A DNA stretch of 64,000 nucleotides from Crossaster papposus (Eukaryota; Echinodermata; Asteroidea; Velatida; Solasteridae): positions 496,001-560,000 of the forward strand of contig JBAIAA010000237.1 of NCBI GenBank assembly GCA_037893245.1. The letters are read 5' to 3'. Below are positions 26,701 to 35,985 of the stretch, piece after piece. The notes under the pieces were generated by a model, which had not been told where the DNA came from, made no database searches, and saw only the letters and a list, made by a program, of their open reading frames with translations. The position numbers and the translations under genes are program-made. Numbering within the stretch: the first letter of the stretch is position 1; each line of letters opens with the position of its first letter.

Positions 26701-27898
26701 CAAAATTACTCCCATGACGCTGCACATTATACCTCTAAACACATTTTTTATGAGTACTTTAACAACTCACCTAGCCAGCACTTCCATAAAACCGGTTGAA
26801 GCTCGCCCAATTTCTGTAAAAAAGGTAAAACTATCCCCGTTCCGCTCACGCGACTGTTACAAGATCGCGGATAACATCGTTCAATGGGTGCTGTTTTCAA
26901 AACCCTGGCTTCGGTCTATTGTGGCTCTGACGATTGCTAAACTGTATGAATAAGGCCTCGCAAGATGACGCTTGTGCTTAGAAAAAACGGCTAATGCGGC
27001 TTGAAATTTTGTAACAGTCGCGTTTGCCAAACGGGGATAGTTTTCAACTTTTTTACGGAAATTGGGCAAGAATCGACCGGTTTTATTGAAGTGCTGGCAT
27101 GGTCAGTTGTTAAAATACTCATAAAAAAATGTGTTTGGAGGTATACCGTGCAGCGGTATCATGGAAGTAATTTTTTGCAGTTTGTGCATGGTTTCTATTG
27201 TATTGTTTAACGGCGGTTAACCTGTAAAAACCCTCTCTATGAGGCTCCGCCCTACGGGCGTCAGGAGCCCCATAGGCCATAGTTCTAGGGGTACATTACG
27301 GGCTGTCATCATGGTACATAAATACTAAATAGTGACAAGATAAAGACAAAAGAGAGCTAATTATACACATTTATAGCCCCATTTGTGAGGCTAGGTTCCG
27401 TGCGTGATCGGACCGCCCCGTCCGTGCATAAAAACTCACCAACTGAAATTCACGCCTTCTGTCGTACGCTCCCTGTATTCCGCTGTCGGCCCACAACGCC
27501 CGGCAATTGGGCACAAACTGCCCGAAAACCCCAGGCTCTAGCTGGGCCGTATCGCAGTCCATGACACGGCCCGCGTGCTCCTCGTTACCCGCGTCCCCCC
27601 ACGGTATCTGCAGCTTGCTGCGGGCGTCCTGCAGCACTTTGAGCCCCTTGATAACGTTCGAGTAGATGATATTGCGGTAGTCATTGAAATCCTCGTCAGT
27701 GAACTCCTGTCCGTGGATGATTTTCATCTGTTTCAGGAATGTGCTCTTGCCGCTCTCGCCAGCACCCAGCAGCAATATCTTGATTTCTCTCCGAATGTAG
27801 GATTTGTACTTGCTTAGCTCCTTGTCGATGGCCTGACTCTTGGATTTCGCCTCTATCTCCTGCGGAGACAGACAGCACGTAAAGACACTGGCCGCCAT
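14721..27898 (-). CDS. GNA12: G protein alpha subunit, G12/13 class (3 exons)
   Basis: Heterotrimeric G-protein alpha subunit. It is a GTP-binding switch at the inner plasma membrane; G12/13 members typically signal to RhoGEFs and Rho. Exons are 27898-27440, 16086-16036 and 15290-14721, all joined in phase 0 with GT-AG borders, giving 359 aa. Visible motifs are the P-loop GAGESGKS (residues 45-52), catalytic-arginine segment ARKATKGI (Arg183), DVGGQR switch II (205-210), NKTD (274-277), TTAVDT (329-334) and a C-terminal LMLQ typical of G12/13. [11 protein letters not shown] is closer to GNA12 than GNA13, but invertebrates usually have one ancestral gene. The start is the Met of MAASVFTCC: it has a good context, Cys8-Cys9 suit palmitoylation, and an in-frame upstream Met at 27940 falls in promoter motifs. 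The 17-codon middle exon ([12 protein letters not shown]...) is easy to miss. Intron 1 is 11,353 bp and repeat-filled. Confidence 0.95.
15355..15430 (-). repeat. tRNA-like SINE head in G alpha intron 2
   Basis: On the minus strand it reads AGTGGAGCACCGAGATGG then CAGGTTCAAGTCTCG, i.e. box A and box B. A related plus-strand copy is at 20995-21062, and both are followed by the same AACCCTAACAT element. Confidence 0.55.
15437..15556. mobile_element. Small inverted-repeat element (AACCCTAACAT ends)
   Basis: The ends are AACCCTAACATCCTAG and an imperfect complement reaching GACGTTAGGGTT. The interior repeats AATACTACAAAATACTA-like motifs. A second copy is at 21081-21262. Confidence 0.55.
16209..16442. 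mobile_element. TTAA-flanked MITE, family 2 (CCAGTTCGCGCC ends)
   Basis: It is 234 bp with inverted ends CCAGTTCGCGCCGG / CCGGCACGAACTGG and TTAA on both sides (16205-16208, 16443-16446). Ten copies of this family are in the window. It is GC-rich against the AT-rich background and non-coding. Confidence 0.85.
16480..16990. repeat. Degenerate tandem repeat around GCAGGATTCAGG
   Basis: GGATTGAGGT / TTTGCAGGATT motifs recur at irregular spacing of roughly 30-60 bp. Part of it (16480-16690) reappears inverted at 31880-32095. Confidence 0.6.
17333..17600. repeat. Dispersed repeat, copy 1
   Basis: It shares TGTGGACCT, ATGCGGGAAGAG, TGTGGACTTGC and GGGGAAGCGAGA, in the same order and strand, with 35709-35985. 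Class unknown. Confidence 0.55.
17629..18343. mobile_element. TTAA family 1 MITE interrupted by a GTGACC element
   Basis: TTAA-flanked ends (17625-17628, 18344-18347) enclose the family core. The core is split at ATAT by 17712-18087. The right end has gained a TGTACATGT stretch. Confidence 0.75.
17712..18087. mobile_element. GTGACC-type inverted-repeat element, nested
   Basis: It starts GTGACCCGCTACTACGAAAC and ends TTTTGTGGGAAACAGGTCAC. ATAT at 17708-17711 and 18088-18091 is the 4-bp target duplication. Confidence 0.7.
18648..19135. mobile_element. TTAA family 1 MITE, right part lost, carrying a hairpin insert
   Basis: The left end AGGTAGGATACACCATTGG follows TTAA (18644-18647). The sequence resumes at CAATTGCTTGAATTATCAGG after the insert at about 18672-19032 and stops near ATGGATGC. 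Confidence 0.7.
18672..19032. repeat. 360-bp foldback inserted into a MITE
   Basis: Arms pair from CCATTTGCATGTGGAATTT at the left to its complement at the right, then TCTGGTACACTGACTTGTTC with its complement, and inward through ATATCACGTGA. AATTG is duplicated at both edges. Confidence 0.75.
19136..20280. other. No gene recognised
   Basis: AT-rich sequence with A runs around 19800-19920. No coding, RNA or clear terminal-repeat signature. Confidence 0.35.
20335..20627 (+). repeat. SINE-derived fragments, two direct copies
   Basis: The stretch TTAGGCGTGGGGTTTTCAGT through CTAGGGTTTTCCTC occurs twice (about 20335-20415 and 20546-20627). Its complement lies next to tRNA-like heads at 49060-49190 and 63800-63960, which identifies it as part of a SINE body. 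Confidence 0.65.
20995..21262 (+). repeat. tRNA-like SINE head joined to AACCCTAACAT element
   Basis: Box A-like GTTAGAGCACC and box B GGTTCAAATCC are present, followed by the inverted-repeat element 21081-21262 (AACCCTAACATTCTAG ... GAGGTTGGGTT). Confidence 0.55.
21476..21660. mobile_element. Inverted-repeat element (AAGCCGTGTTCGCACTGGA ends)
   Basis: It is about 185 bp. The left end AAGCCGTGTTCGCACTGGA pairs with the right end TCCAGTGCAAACATGGCTT, and inner TTTTACCGAG pairs with CTCGGTAAAAC. Confidence 0.65.
21980..22135 (+). repeat. tRNA-derived SINE
   Basis: Box A-like GTGGTTAGGGTAAC and box B-like GGTTCCAATCC are followed by the conserved body TGTCCTTGGGCAAGCCACTT and CTCCACCCAGTAATATAAATGGGTACC. 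Confidence 0.7.
22155..22490. repeat. Dispersed repeat, inverted copy of 6826-7160
   Basis: Nearly the full length of the other copy in reverse orientation, including CCCTAACCCAAACACTAACC telomere-like motifs. It abuts the SINE at 21980-22135. Confidence 0.65.
22593..22833. mobile_element. TTAA family 2 MITE
   Basis: CCAGTTCGCGCCGG / GCGCGAACTGG ends with TTAA at 22589-22592 and 22834-22837. Confidence 0.85.
23440..23530 (+). other. Possible isolated coding exon
   Basis: An ATG opens [20 protein letters not shown] and runs about 30 codons through CKKLDFFLG to a good donor (GGGGTAAGT). The basic start followed by KKLDFF resembles the N termini of some hAT-derived zinc-finger proteins, but no downstream exon was recognised. 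The surrounding GTGCCCTTTTTAT repeats suggest a mobile context. Confidence 0.2.
24440..24755. repeat. Element with two internal direct copies (CCCGTACGCAGG-like ends)
   Basis: Ends AGGCCCGTATGCAGGATTT and CCTGCGTACGGGTCTGG are inverted. A roughly 120-bp segment with GCGAATTTGTACTGATGGGA occurs twice in tandem. Confidence 0.55.
25030..25710. repeat. Foldback with about 300-bp arms
   Basis: Arms 25030-25330 and 25400-25710 are inverted, sharing CAGACCATTGTCAAATT, CAACCAGCGATGACAA and CTTGGATCCAAGAC. The spacer is about 70 bp. Confidence 0.6.
25943..26209. mobile_element. TTAA family 2 MITE, diverged
   Basis: The left end CCAGTTCGCGTCA has lost its TTAA. The right TGACCTGG is followed by TTAA (26210-26213). 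Confidence 0.65.
26570..27310. repeat. 740-bp palindrome in G alpha intron 1
   Basis: Two arms of about 360 bp are centred near 26940. The outer parts contain GGGGCTCCTGACGCCCGTAG and its complement. Further in are TTTTTACAGGTTAACCGCC, CCATGCACAAACTGCA, AACTATCCCCGTT and CGCGACTGTTACAA with their complements. It is non-coding foldback DNA, 130 bp from G alpha exon 1. Confidence 0.8.
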
Positions 27899-27951
27899 GT
27901 TGGCTGTGTAATGCGGCCCATACCACACCCATGACGTCACGATCCGGAAGT
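27896..27951 (-). promoter_or_regulatory. Core promoter motifs of the G alpha gene (YY1-like, CRE, ETS)
   Basis: Read on the minus strand toward the gene, there is an ETS-type CCGGAAGT (27944-27951 on the plus strand) and a perfect palindromic CRE, TGACGTCA (27932-27939). The start codon itself lies in an ACATGGCGGC context that matches a YY1 site. All lie within about 55 bp upstream of, or on, the ATG, which is typical of short-leader housekeeping promoters. The function is inferred from motif identity only. Confidence 0.5.
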
Positions 27952-28149
27952 AAAACTAGCTTGCTGGCTGCATGCAGTGTATACGGTACGCGCGCGGCAT
28001 GGCATTGTTGGGTATATGATGTCAGGGTCACCATGATCATTGAACTGTGTAGTTCTTCACCGAATCGAACAGTTAATGAGATGATGAGATTGATGGGTCG
28101 CTTGTTCACTCATGATAAACCAAAATCACTGGAGATAAAATATATATAT

Positions 28150-29450
28150 ATTATAGGTTTTCCCGGCCAATCACTGGCTCATACAATTTCGTTTGAAAAT
28201 GAATGCTCCGTTGCATTAGCATTCAACAGTCAAAAGCAGTAATTCCATTTCAGCAGTTAGCATTCATTGGCCAAATTAAATCATTTAAATTCATGAGGTC
28301 GCAAAGATCATTCAATTTGGTAAAAGCAAGAGGCTGATTTAATGTCATCAACACTATAACGTAAATTTAATTGCTTACAAGATTTCAATTGATTTTAAAA
28401 ACATTTTAGGTTAAAAGAAAATTGTAATTTTTAAGAAGTTTCTTTTTTTTTGAATTCAATGTTTTCAATATAAGGTTTAGACGTAGGCCTATTGTAATGT
28501 TTTTAAGCACGAGAACCACGACAATTTCTATTGTATACTATTGTATATAAATAGCAATAAATCAATAACATAACATAATTAGCAAACCTTTTTTAATATT
28601 TACATTCAAATTCGTTTCTATTATGGTATAGTACTGCAAGAAGTGGCTCAGATGTCGGCTAAAATAACTCTCAAAAAGTGTGTGAGATAGTACAACCACA
28701 ACCAAACGTGCATGGCGAGATGCCTAGCACGTCAGAACATTGAAGGCTAAATAAACCAATTTAAGAAATGTACAACAGAAAAACTTGAAGACAAAAAATC
28801 GACAGGAAAAGAACAACATTTAAATTGTTTTGGTTATTTTATAACGACCCCCTGATAATAAGCTGTTGTTTCTTAAAATGAAATGAAAACATTTGTAAGT
28901 TTTTAATTTAAAATGGTCCGAACATTAGCGGAAATAAAGAAGAAAACATAAAGACCAGTGCAAACGACCACAAGGCTGTAGCGACAAATTTGGTTTTGAT
29001 TTCAAACTTTATATCACCATAACTTTTCAAACTTTACATAACAGTCTTCTAAATACAGGGTACGGGCTTTAACTTCATTCATAGGGTAACAAAGCAAACG
29101 AAACAATATTGCAATTAAGAAAAAAAAACATATCGTAAATGAAAATGCAAACAACACGGAAACGCATCTAAAAAAAGTGCCAGTATAAAAGAGCTATTGC
29201 CAGCTTTCTTGAATAAACAAGCCAAGTACAGCTTATGTTTAAAAGTATAGGATACACCCTTTGCAGATATCGAAACAAATTACTACTGAATTATAGGTTT
29301 TCCTGGACTATATCAGATAGTTTGCACATTATTTTGTAAAAGATGCCGCATTCTTTTTTTTTGTAAAATATAGGTTTTCCCAGACGATATCGGAAAATTT
29401 GCACATTAATTTGTAAAAGATGCTTTCGTTTTCGTGCGAAAGAGTTTGAA
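28150..29450. repeat. Fragments of the GGTTTTCCCGG element and AT-rich sequence
   Basis: ATTATAGGTTTTCCCGG near 28152, TATAGGTTTTCC near 29294 and 29370, and the partial TTAA family 1 end at about 29238-29290 are pieces of the elements found intact at 31161-32890. No gene recognised between them. Confidence 0.45.
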
Positions 29451-29577
29451 CGTTCACAATCCCGTTTTCTGTATAATAATAGTAATGGGGAACTGAACCA
29501 GTGGCCAATTTTATAGTGCTGCTAATCACAACAATTTGCTTCGCACAAACAAATCTGGGGCCAGTAAAAGTAAAATC

Positions 29578-29821
29578 TGGGGCCAATTTCATAGAGCTGC
29601 TAAGCACAAAAATTTGCTAAGCATGACGATTTGTCCTTGGCAAAAACAACGCTACAGACCAAATTTTCACGTGATCTTTATTGTTTTGGATTGATAATCA
29701 GCTTTTGTTTTGCTTAGCATGAAAAACACGTAGAATTTTGGCTGGTAACCTGTTTTTAATTAGCAAGACTTTTTTTGTGCTAAGCAAATTTTTGTGCTTA
29801 GCAGCTCTATGAAATTGGCCG
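29578..29821. mobile_element. Foldback element, GGGGCCAATTTCAT family, best copy
   Basis: Near-perfect ends GGGGCCAATTTCATAGAGCT / AGCTCTATGAAATTGGCC, with inner GCTAAGCACAAAAATTTGC arms. Partial copies abut on both sides (about 29500-29570 and 29822-30010). Confidence 0.8.
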
Positions 29822-30589
29822 CAGGTTACCAGCAAAAACTTATTGTGCTTTTCATGCTAAGCAAAAACCAGCTGAATCAGTCACTAACAATATACATCGC
29901 CTAAACGTTTGGTTGGTAACCCTGATTTGGGGGGGTTTTTTCAAAGGAAGAATTTGTATGCTGAGCAATTGTTGTGTGAATAACAGCCGGCTTCATTAAA
30001 TTGGTACCAGGTGGTCTAGTCTTTTGAAACATTAGAGAGGTGACACCTGCGAAACGCATTGCATGCGTTGTACAGTTAACCATTCTCAGACATACATGTA
30101 AAATACATTAAAATAAAATTCAATACCTAAAACAGTTTACCTAAAACGACTAATTTGGAGACCATTTTTCTATATATTTTGTTAACGGCGAATAAAACAT
30201 GATCCAGTCGGTTTTAACCTTTTTTTTCGGTGTCACATTAAATGTGGACCCCTGTGAAGTCTGGCCCGTGATCCTTTCATTGGTTAAAACCTCCCACTGC
30301 ATGCGCAATACAACCAAATTAAATGCAACAAATGCGAATTTAAATGTTAACAAATGAAATGAAATAAAATATTCAATTCAGGCCGTGACACAATGACAAA
30401 TCGATTTGCTGCGAAAAAGATTGCACATTCTTAATAATCGGCCACGCATGCGTCAAATCAAAATATTGTAATCGCTGAAATAAAACGTTACGCACATTCT
30501 ATTTGAATGAAACAAAATTATTATTATTTCTTTTCGGAAATGAAACCGAGGATTCCTCAAAAGCGCCCAAGGCACTGTAGCTTGTAAGC

Positions 30590-30840
30590 CTGAAGAAACC
30601 AGTAGGAGGATGAACGAAATGCCAGAAACACCGGGGCGAACCCCTTCTCTTTAGCGATAAGTGTGACTGGGTTCTTTTACGTGTGTGTCCAAGTTAAATA
30701 TATACACACACAGTACACGGGTGGTCCGCTTTACGTCCCATCCGAAGGACGAAGCAATAGTGGTTTAATTTCCTTGCTCAATGACACACGTGTCGACACC
30801 GGGACTCGAACTCACGCTCTGCGGAACAGAAAACCCAGCT
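30590..30840 (-). repeat. tRNA-derived SINE, partial
   Basis: Minus-strand body shared with 51035-51430: AGCGATAAGTGTGACTGGGT, TACGTCCCATCCGAAGGAC, and box B complement GGGACTCGAACTC. Confidence 0.75.
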
Positions 30841-31160
30841 GAAATCGAATGCTCGTTTTTGCACAAATGAAACTCGGATATACGTCGTTAATTTTTTATA
30901 CAGGGTGTCCACATAAAAAAGTATACCCATTATTAAATTAATACTATTGCAAATCTACTGAATGTTTCTAAAAAATACAAATGTCTGTTGAAAGGGTAGA
31001 ACGCCCTCTGTCCAAAGGTATAAGGTTAATTATGTCATTGCCATGAATGACTGATCAAACAAGACATTTTATGAAAGGTACTGAAATCAGCACTGTGACA
31101 AGTTGGGATGATAAGGCAGGCAGTGAGAGACATGAGATGAAGATGCCAGCTATGCATTAA

Positions 31161-32890
31161 AGGTAAGATACACCATTGGTAATTGCTCGAATTATCATGA
31201 ATGGGTAGATTTGGGGGTTGTATTTTATATAGTTTTCCCCGGACGATATCGCGAAATGTGCACATAAGTTTGTAACTGGTGCATTCGTTTTCGTGCGAAA
31301 TAGTTTTCTATTTAACAATTGATAATTCGTTTTTGCATAATGGTGCATCCAGTCGTAAGAAATCAGCACACGATTTCCCGAATGTGCACTGAATTTAGTA
31401 TATTGATAATTCATTTTAGCTCAAATTTGAATGCACACCCGCAATCATGTTTTCCTTTTAATTTATCAACAATCAATTTCGCTAAATGTGCAGCCGATTT
31501 GTTACGCATTAACGACTGGTCAAGCATATGAATCCATTTTTAAAAGTAACATAATTGAAAAATAAACCAGGTGGTCTCATCTTTGAAACATACCAAATAA
31601 ATGCTATATAAACCCCTAATTTGAAGAACAAACATCTTTATGAGCTAGATTTTACTTTATGCCCCCTAAAATTTCCAATAATGGCTGCAAGAGGGAGATA
31701 CGGACGAGTCTCGGACGTTGATCGAAATCTTGTCTTATCGTCTTATCGATGCCTTTGAGGCTGACGACGCGGACTACTTAGATGTAGAAAATATACTGGA
31801 CATCAACCACTCATGTCTTGGTGGACAGTTCATTGACGGATAGACAATTGAACTGATAAAATGACAGAGAAGTCATTTACAAAAACACATTAACCTCAAT
31901 CTACCAAAATTCTCATTTGGATAAATTCCTAAGTAACCTCAATCCTGCAAATGCATCCAGCATTAGGCCTTATGACCTGGAGCCTGCATTATCCTCCAGT
32001 GCCAAACACCTCAACGCCCTCAATTCTGCAAATTCATCGGATGCATCAACTTCCAACTGACCTCATTCCAGCAAAATCCTGCAATTTGCAAAGAGGATTT
32101 TGAAGGATTTGGGATGGTTAGGGTTAAAATACATTTAAGATAAAGAGCCAACATATTTTTGATCAATTAGTCCCACAATACATTGATTTATTAATGATTT
32201 AATTCAAATTGTATCGTGAATTGTATAGCCATATATACTTTTTGAAATTGAATGCAGAATATGCGAATTTAAATTATAACAAACGAAAAAGAATATTCAA
32301 TTCAGGCCGTGACACAATGATAAATCGATTTGCTGCGAAATAGATTGCACATTCTTCAAAATCGGCCACGCATACGTCAAACCGAAAGCCCAATCGTGTG
32401 TTTGTAATCGTTTAAATGAAACGCTATTTACATTCATTTATTTGAATTAAACAAAATAAAATTGAATGCTCGTTTTTGCGAAAATGAAACTCGGACATAC
32501 GTCGTTCTGTAAATCAGCGCGAAATTGAATGCATCTTCTACAAATGAATGTGCACATTTTGTGATATCGTCCGGGAAAACCTATAGTAAATATCGTTTAA
32601 CTGACCTGTCCGAAGTTTTACAATCATGGATGCCGAGAAAAGCACGAAAACGGCGTTCGTTTTCAACCGGCATCGAGAAGTTATTCTTATGTTATCTTTG
32701 GGGTTTTTTCGCCGTCCGGCGATCGCGAATTTATCTTTATAAAGTATAATTTTGGGGAATAATTACAGGATATCTAGCGCAATCATTTTGCTGGATGCCT
32801 ATAGAATCATTATTAACTTTCCAACGAGTATATTTCTTAATAATTCCGTAGTAAATATTTTTGATGTCTGCAAAATAGCGTATCTTACCT
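31161..32890. mobile_element. TTAA family 1 MITE split by a 1.35-kb element
   Basis: TTAA at 31157-31160 and 32891-32894 flank the two halves. The left half stops at TATTTTATAT and the right half resumes at TATAGTAAATATCG. Confidence 0.7.
31229..32583. mobile_element. 1.35-kb inverted-repeat element (GTTTTCCCCGGACGATATC ends)
   Basis: The left GTTTTCCCCGGACGATATCG and right ATATCGTCCGGGAAAACC are inverted. The interior includes a segment (32304-32390) repeated at 30380-30470 and the GCAGGATT-type repeat at 31880-32095. No protein signature seen. Confidence 0.6.
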
Positions 32891-33009
32891 TTAACAGGAA
32901 TAGTGGCCATGTGGAGGGTACATCACCTTTGTCAGGTAAGTGTACCACAAAAAGAAAGGGATCAGAAAAAAATTCATCGACCCAGTCATTGCTTTTTCAA
33001 TGTGCTTAA

Positions 33010-33167
33010 CCAGTTCGCGCCGGGATTATTTTAACATCGCCGAGCCGACGGGCGGGATTATTTTTAACGAAACTCGATCCGAAGCGGGTTCAGGCTGACA
33101 GTGCCGGGAAGCACACCCACGCATTTCCGGCCTTTTGCGTTTATATACGTCATCCGGCGCGAACTGG
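33010..33167. mobile_element. TTAA family 2 MITE, internally deleted
   Basis: Both ends are present, but about 80 bp of the interior after GCATTTCCGGCC is missing, and the right flank reads TAA rather than TTAA. Confidence 0.75.
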
Positions 33168-33626
33168 TAACCGTGAAATAATTTGTCCTTACAAACAGCT
33201 GCCTGAGCTTTGTCAAACAAGTAAAAACAACTTGCCACAGTGCTGATTTCAGTACCTTTCATAAATAATGTCTTGTTTGTTCAGTCATTCATGGCAATGA
33301 CATAATGAACCTAATACCGTACCATTGGACAGAGGGCATTCTGCCCTTTCAACAGACATTTGTATTTTTCAGAAACATTCAGTAGTTTTGCAATAATATG
33401 AATTTGAAAATGGGTATACTTTTTATGTGGACACCCTGTATAACTGAACAAAAAAATAAATAATAAGAACAACTGCCGGACGCCGGTTGAAAACGAACGC
33501 CATTTTTCTTGCTTTTTTCTTGGCATCCATAATTTTTTTTAAATACCCCCGATGCAAATAATTGCCAAAAGGGCCTCCCAATATGGTCACTATTATCGGA
33601 GGTACCAAGTTGGTTTAGGCGCGACT

Positions 33627-34225
33627 TAAGGCCCAGTCACACCGGATCATACGATTTCTGGATCGTGCGATTGGTGCGATTTGGCAGAGGATACGACCAA
33701 TCGCCAACGTTCGCGACGATCTCCATAGCTGTCGTATGCTGTGATTGCTCTTAAGACTGGTACGTACGAGTGGCACGCTTGGTCGTGCGATCACAAGCGA
33801 TTGGAGAAGATTGATCTCAAAATCAGTCGTAGGTAATCGTACGACTAGTCCCAGGTACCCAACGATTGATCGTACGAGCAATCGTGTTCACCTGCGACCA
33901 CTCGCACGATCAGCCGTGTATACCTACAACCAGTTGCACGACTAATCGTGCGACTGGGGGACCAGCGATCATCCACGGTGCGAGCATGCACGACTTGTGA
34001 TAAGACCGTGAAGACCTGTCTGCAACCTCCTACGATTTGGAATCGCAGGTCAGAAGTTTTGAACATAACCATCGACCTTGCTGCGACTGATTTTGCTGTG
34101 GCGATGACCCATGACCTCTGCGACCAGTCGCACGCTCTTTGTACTATTTGCCCAGGATTGAAACATTTTTTGGTCGCAGCTAGGTCGCAATTGCGACCAG
34201 GTTACGACCGTGACCTAGCTGCGAC
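33627..34225. mobile_element. TAAGGCCCAGTCACACC element, right end missing
   Basis: It has the left end and motif-rich interior (TCGTGCGAC / GTCGCACGA) of the full copy at 49329-49906, in opposite orientation. It fades out after GCGACCAAAAAATC. Confidence 0.7.
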
Positions 34226-34728
34226 CAAAAAATCAATCCTTTTGTCAGGTGTCGCCTTGGGGCCTTTTCGAATCCCTGGCTTCTTCGTCATCTTTGGCTT
34301 AGGTTGATTTTAACTTCCCAACTTTGAGAACTCCAGCCACATTCTGGTGTCTGTTTGTGCTTCAGAAACATTCAGTCCGTTGACATGAACCCAAAAGTTC
34401 AAATATTTTAGTTTGCTTCTCTGTCGATTTGCTTCTCAGTGATTCGGAAATTTGAGGTGAACCAAAAGCGAAACGAAGCAAAGGTTTCGAAAACCCCCAT
34501 TGACCCAATGGGACAACTGTAGATGGCGCTCTTCATCCTGAACACAGATCCTAACACGAGGTTACACAACTCACTTTCCCCCCAAAGGCAGGCTTAAAAT
34601 TACATTTGAAAAACCAAAGAAATGGCACATTTAATTTAACAATTAATATAATAAAATGGAATATTAAAAAATGACATGTTACATAAAATCCAATCATGTA
34701 TAAATACATATAATTTCTATATTCTTCT

Positions 34729-34848
34729 GCCTACGACCATACTACGTTGAATACACCGGTTCTCGTCCGATCACCGAAGTTAAGCAGCGTCGGGCTCGGT
34801 TAGTACTTGGATGGGAGACCGCCTGGGAATACCGGGTGTTGTAGGCTT
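34729..34848 (+). rRNA. 5S ribosomal RNA gene
   Basis: This 120-nt 5S rRNA gene starts GCCTACGACCATAC and ends GTTGTAGGCTT, so the ends pair as helix I. Internal promoter regions are intact: box A around AGTTAAGCAGCGTCGGGC and box C around TTGGATGGGAGACCGCC. A run of six T (34847-34852) gives the Pol III terminator, and an AT-rich TATAATT lies about 20 bp upstream. The sequence resembles echinoderm 5S. It stands alone here, with no tandem spacer unit, so it may be an orphan functional gene or a dispersed copy. Confidence 0.93.
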
Positions 34849-35313
34849 TTTTGTTGTCCTGATTAATTTATTCTAGATTAATTACAATCAAGAAAAAAAC
34901 GAAGTTTACAGTATATAAACAGTATATTGGCCTAATTTTAGTCTGCAGTAACCACAATTAATGCGTGAGCATATTAACTCTGAAACACAGTATCCACTTT
35001 TGAGAAGATGTACTGTATAGAGCTATAGTACTACGGGATTCCATCGCCCCAGGTTCGAGTCCCGGTCGCACGCGGTTTCGCAAATCTTATCTTTTAGAGA
35101 ATTAATTTATCGTCTTTAAATACCAACCGAATTTAGCTCAATCGCTTGGGACTGTCCGCGGAGTTCAGGCTTGCACCTTTGCACTGGTTCGTTAAGATTG
35201 AGATTCGTTTGCTCGCTAGGCAGCAAGACTTAGGCTATATACACCGTCTTCTCCCTTATGGTGCATGGTTGTCGGTACGTTACATGAAAAAGGACAGGGA
35301 AGGAAGTGTGGTC

Positions 35314-35452
35314 GGCCGTAGTCCGAGTTACTGGACTCTAATTATCGCTTTTTTAACACTTGAACATCATCTGGCGCTACAAGTAGCGCCAGATGATGTC
35401 CAAATGTTAAAAAAGCGATAACTAGAGTCCAGTAACTCGGACTAGGTCGGCC
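35314..35452. repeat. Near-perfect 60-bp-arm hairpin
   Basis: Arms run from GTAGTCCGAGTTACTGGACT to a centre at GGCGCTACAAGTAGCGCC (near 35381) and back. The loop is about 2 nt and only a few mismatches occur. It lies about 470 bp after the 5S gene. Confidence 0.85.
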
Positions 35453-35708
35453 GGGTATTCCTAGAACCCAGAAGATTCCTATAAATGGTAGTTAGTAATG
35501 GGATCATTGAGTTGATTCATAAGTCCCTACCCTACGAATGCTTGGTCTTTTTTCTATCCCCTTATTTACAACCAATGCAGACGTACTTTCTATTATTTTC
35601 TTTATTCCTATATTTATTATCATTCTACACTGTTATTGATAAATAACTGGCCTGCCTGGCAAATTTTTAGAAATGTTTGTAACACTTGTGTGAGTTATAG
35701 TCTTGCAT

Positions 35709-35985
35709 ACGCACTGTGGACCTCCGAACAATATAGGTCCACACGATGCGGGAAGAGGTTACGGTTTGTGGACTTGCTCAGGTCCACAATCCGTTTTTCA
35801 GTTTCCGAAAAAGAGCGCTCGAAGAAAAACGGGTTATGGTTATATATAGAAAAGATAGAAGGAACAGCTGAGAGGCCCAGAATCAAAATTTGAGGGTAAA
35901 TGTGTTTTGGGGAAGCGAGACAAATTAGTATTTAGTCAACGTTTTTTAACTACACGAAGACAAAGGAATGTCCACAGTACGTATG
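35709..35985. repeat. Dispersed repeat, second copy of 17333-17600
   Basis: Same order of ATGCGGGAAGAG, TGTGGACTTGC and GGGGAAGCGAGA blocks. Confidence 0.5.

Larger units (their letters stand above)
30900..33440. mobile_element. Long-TIR element containing nested MITEs
   Basis: Arms of about 210 bp (30900-31108 and 33226-33440) are inverted, starting ACAGGGTGTCCACATAAAA, and flanked by TA. Between them lie the interrupted TTAA family 1 MITE (31161-32890) and a shortened family 2 MITE (33010-33167). No transposase remains; a mariner-like origin is a guess from the TA flank. Confidence 0.6.

Noticed and set aside
27899..27940. Upstream in-frame Met for G alpha (MTSWVWYG...)
   Set aside because: That ATG is part of the CRE motif, and the extension does not resemble G alpha N termini.
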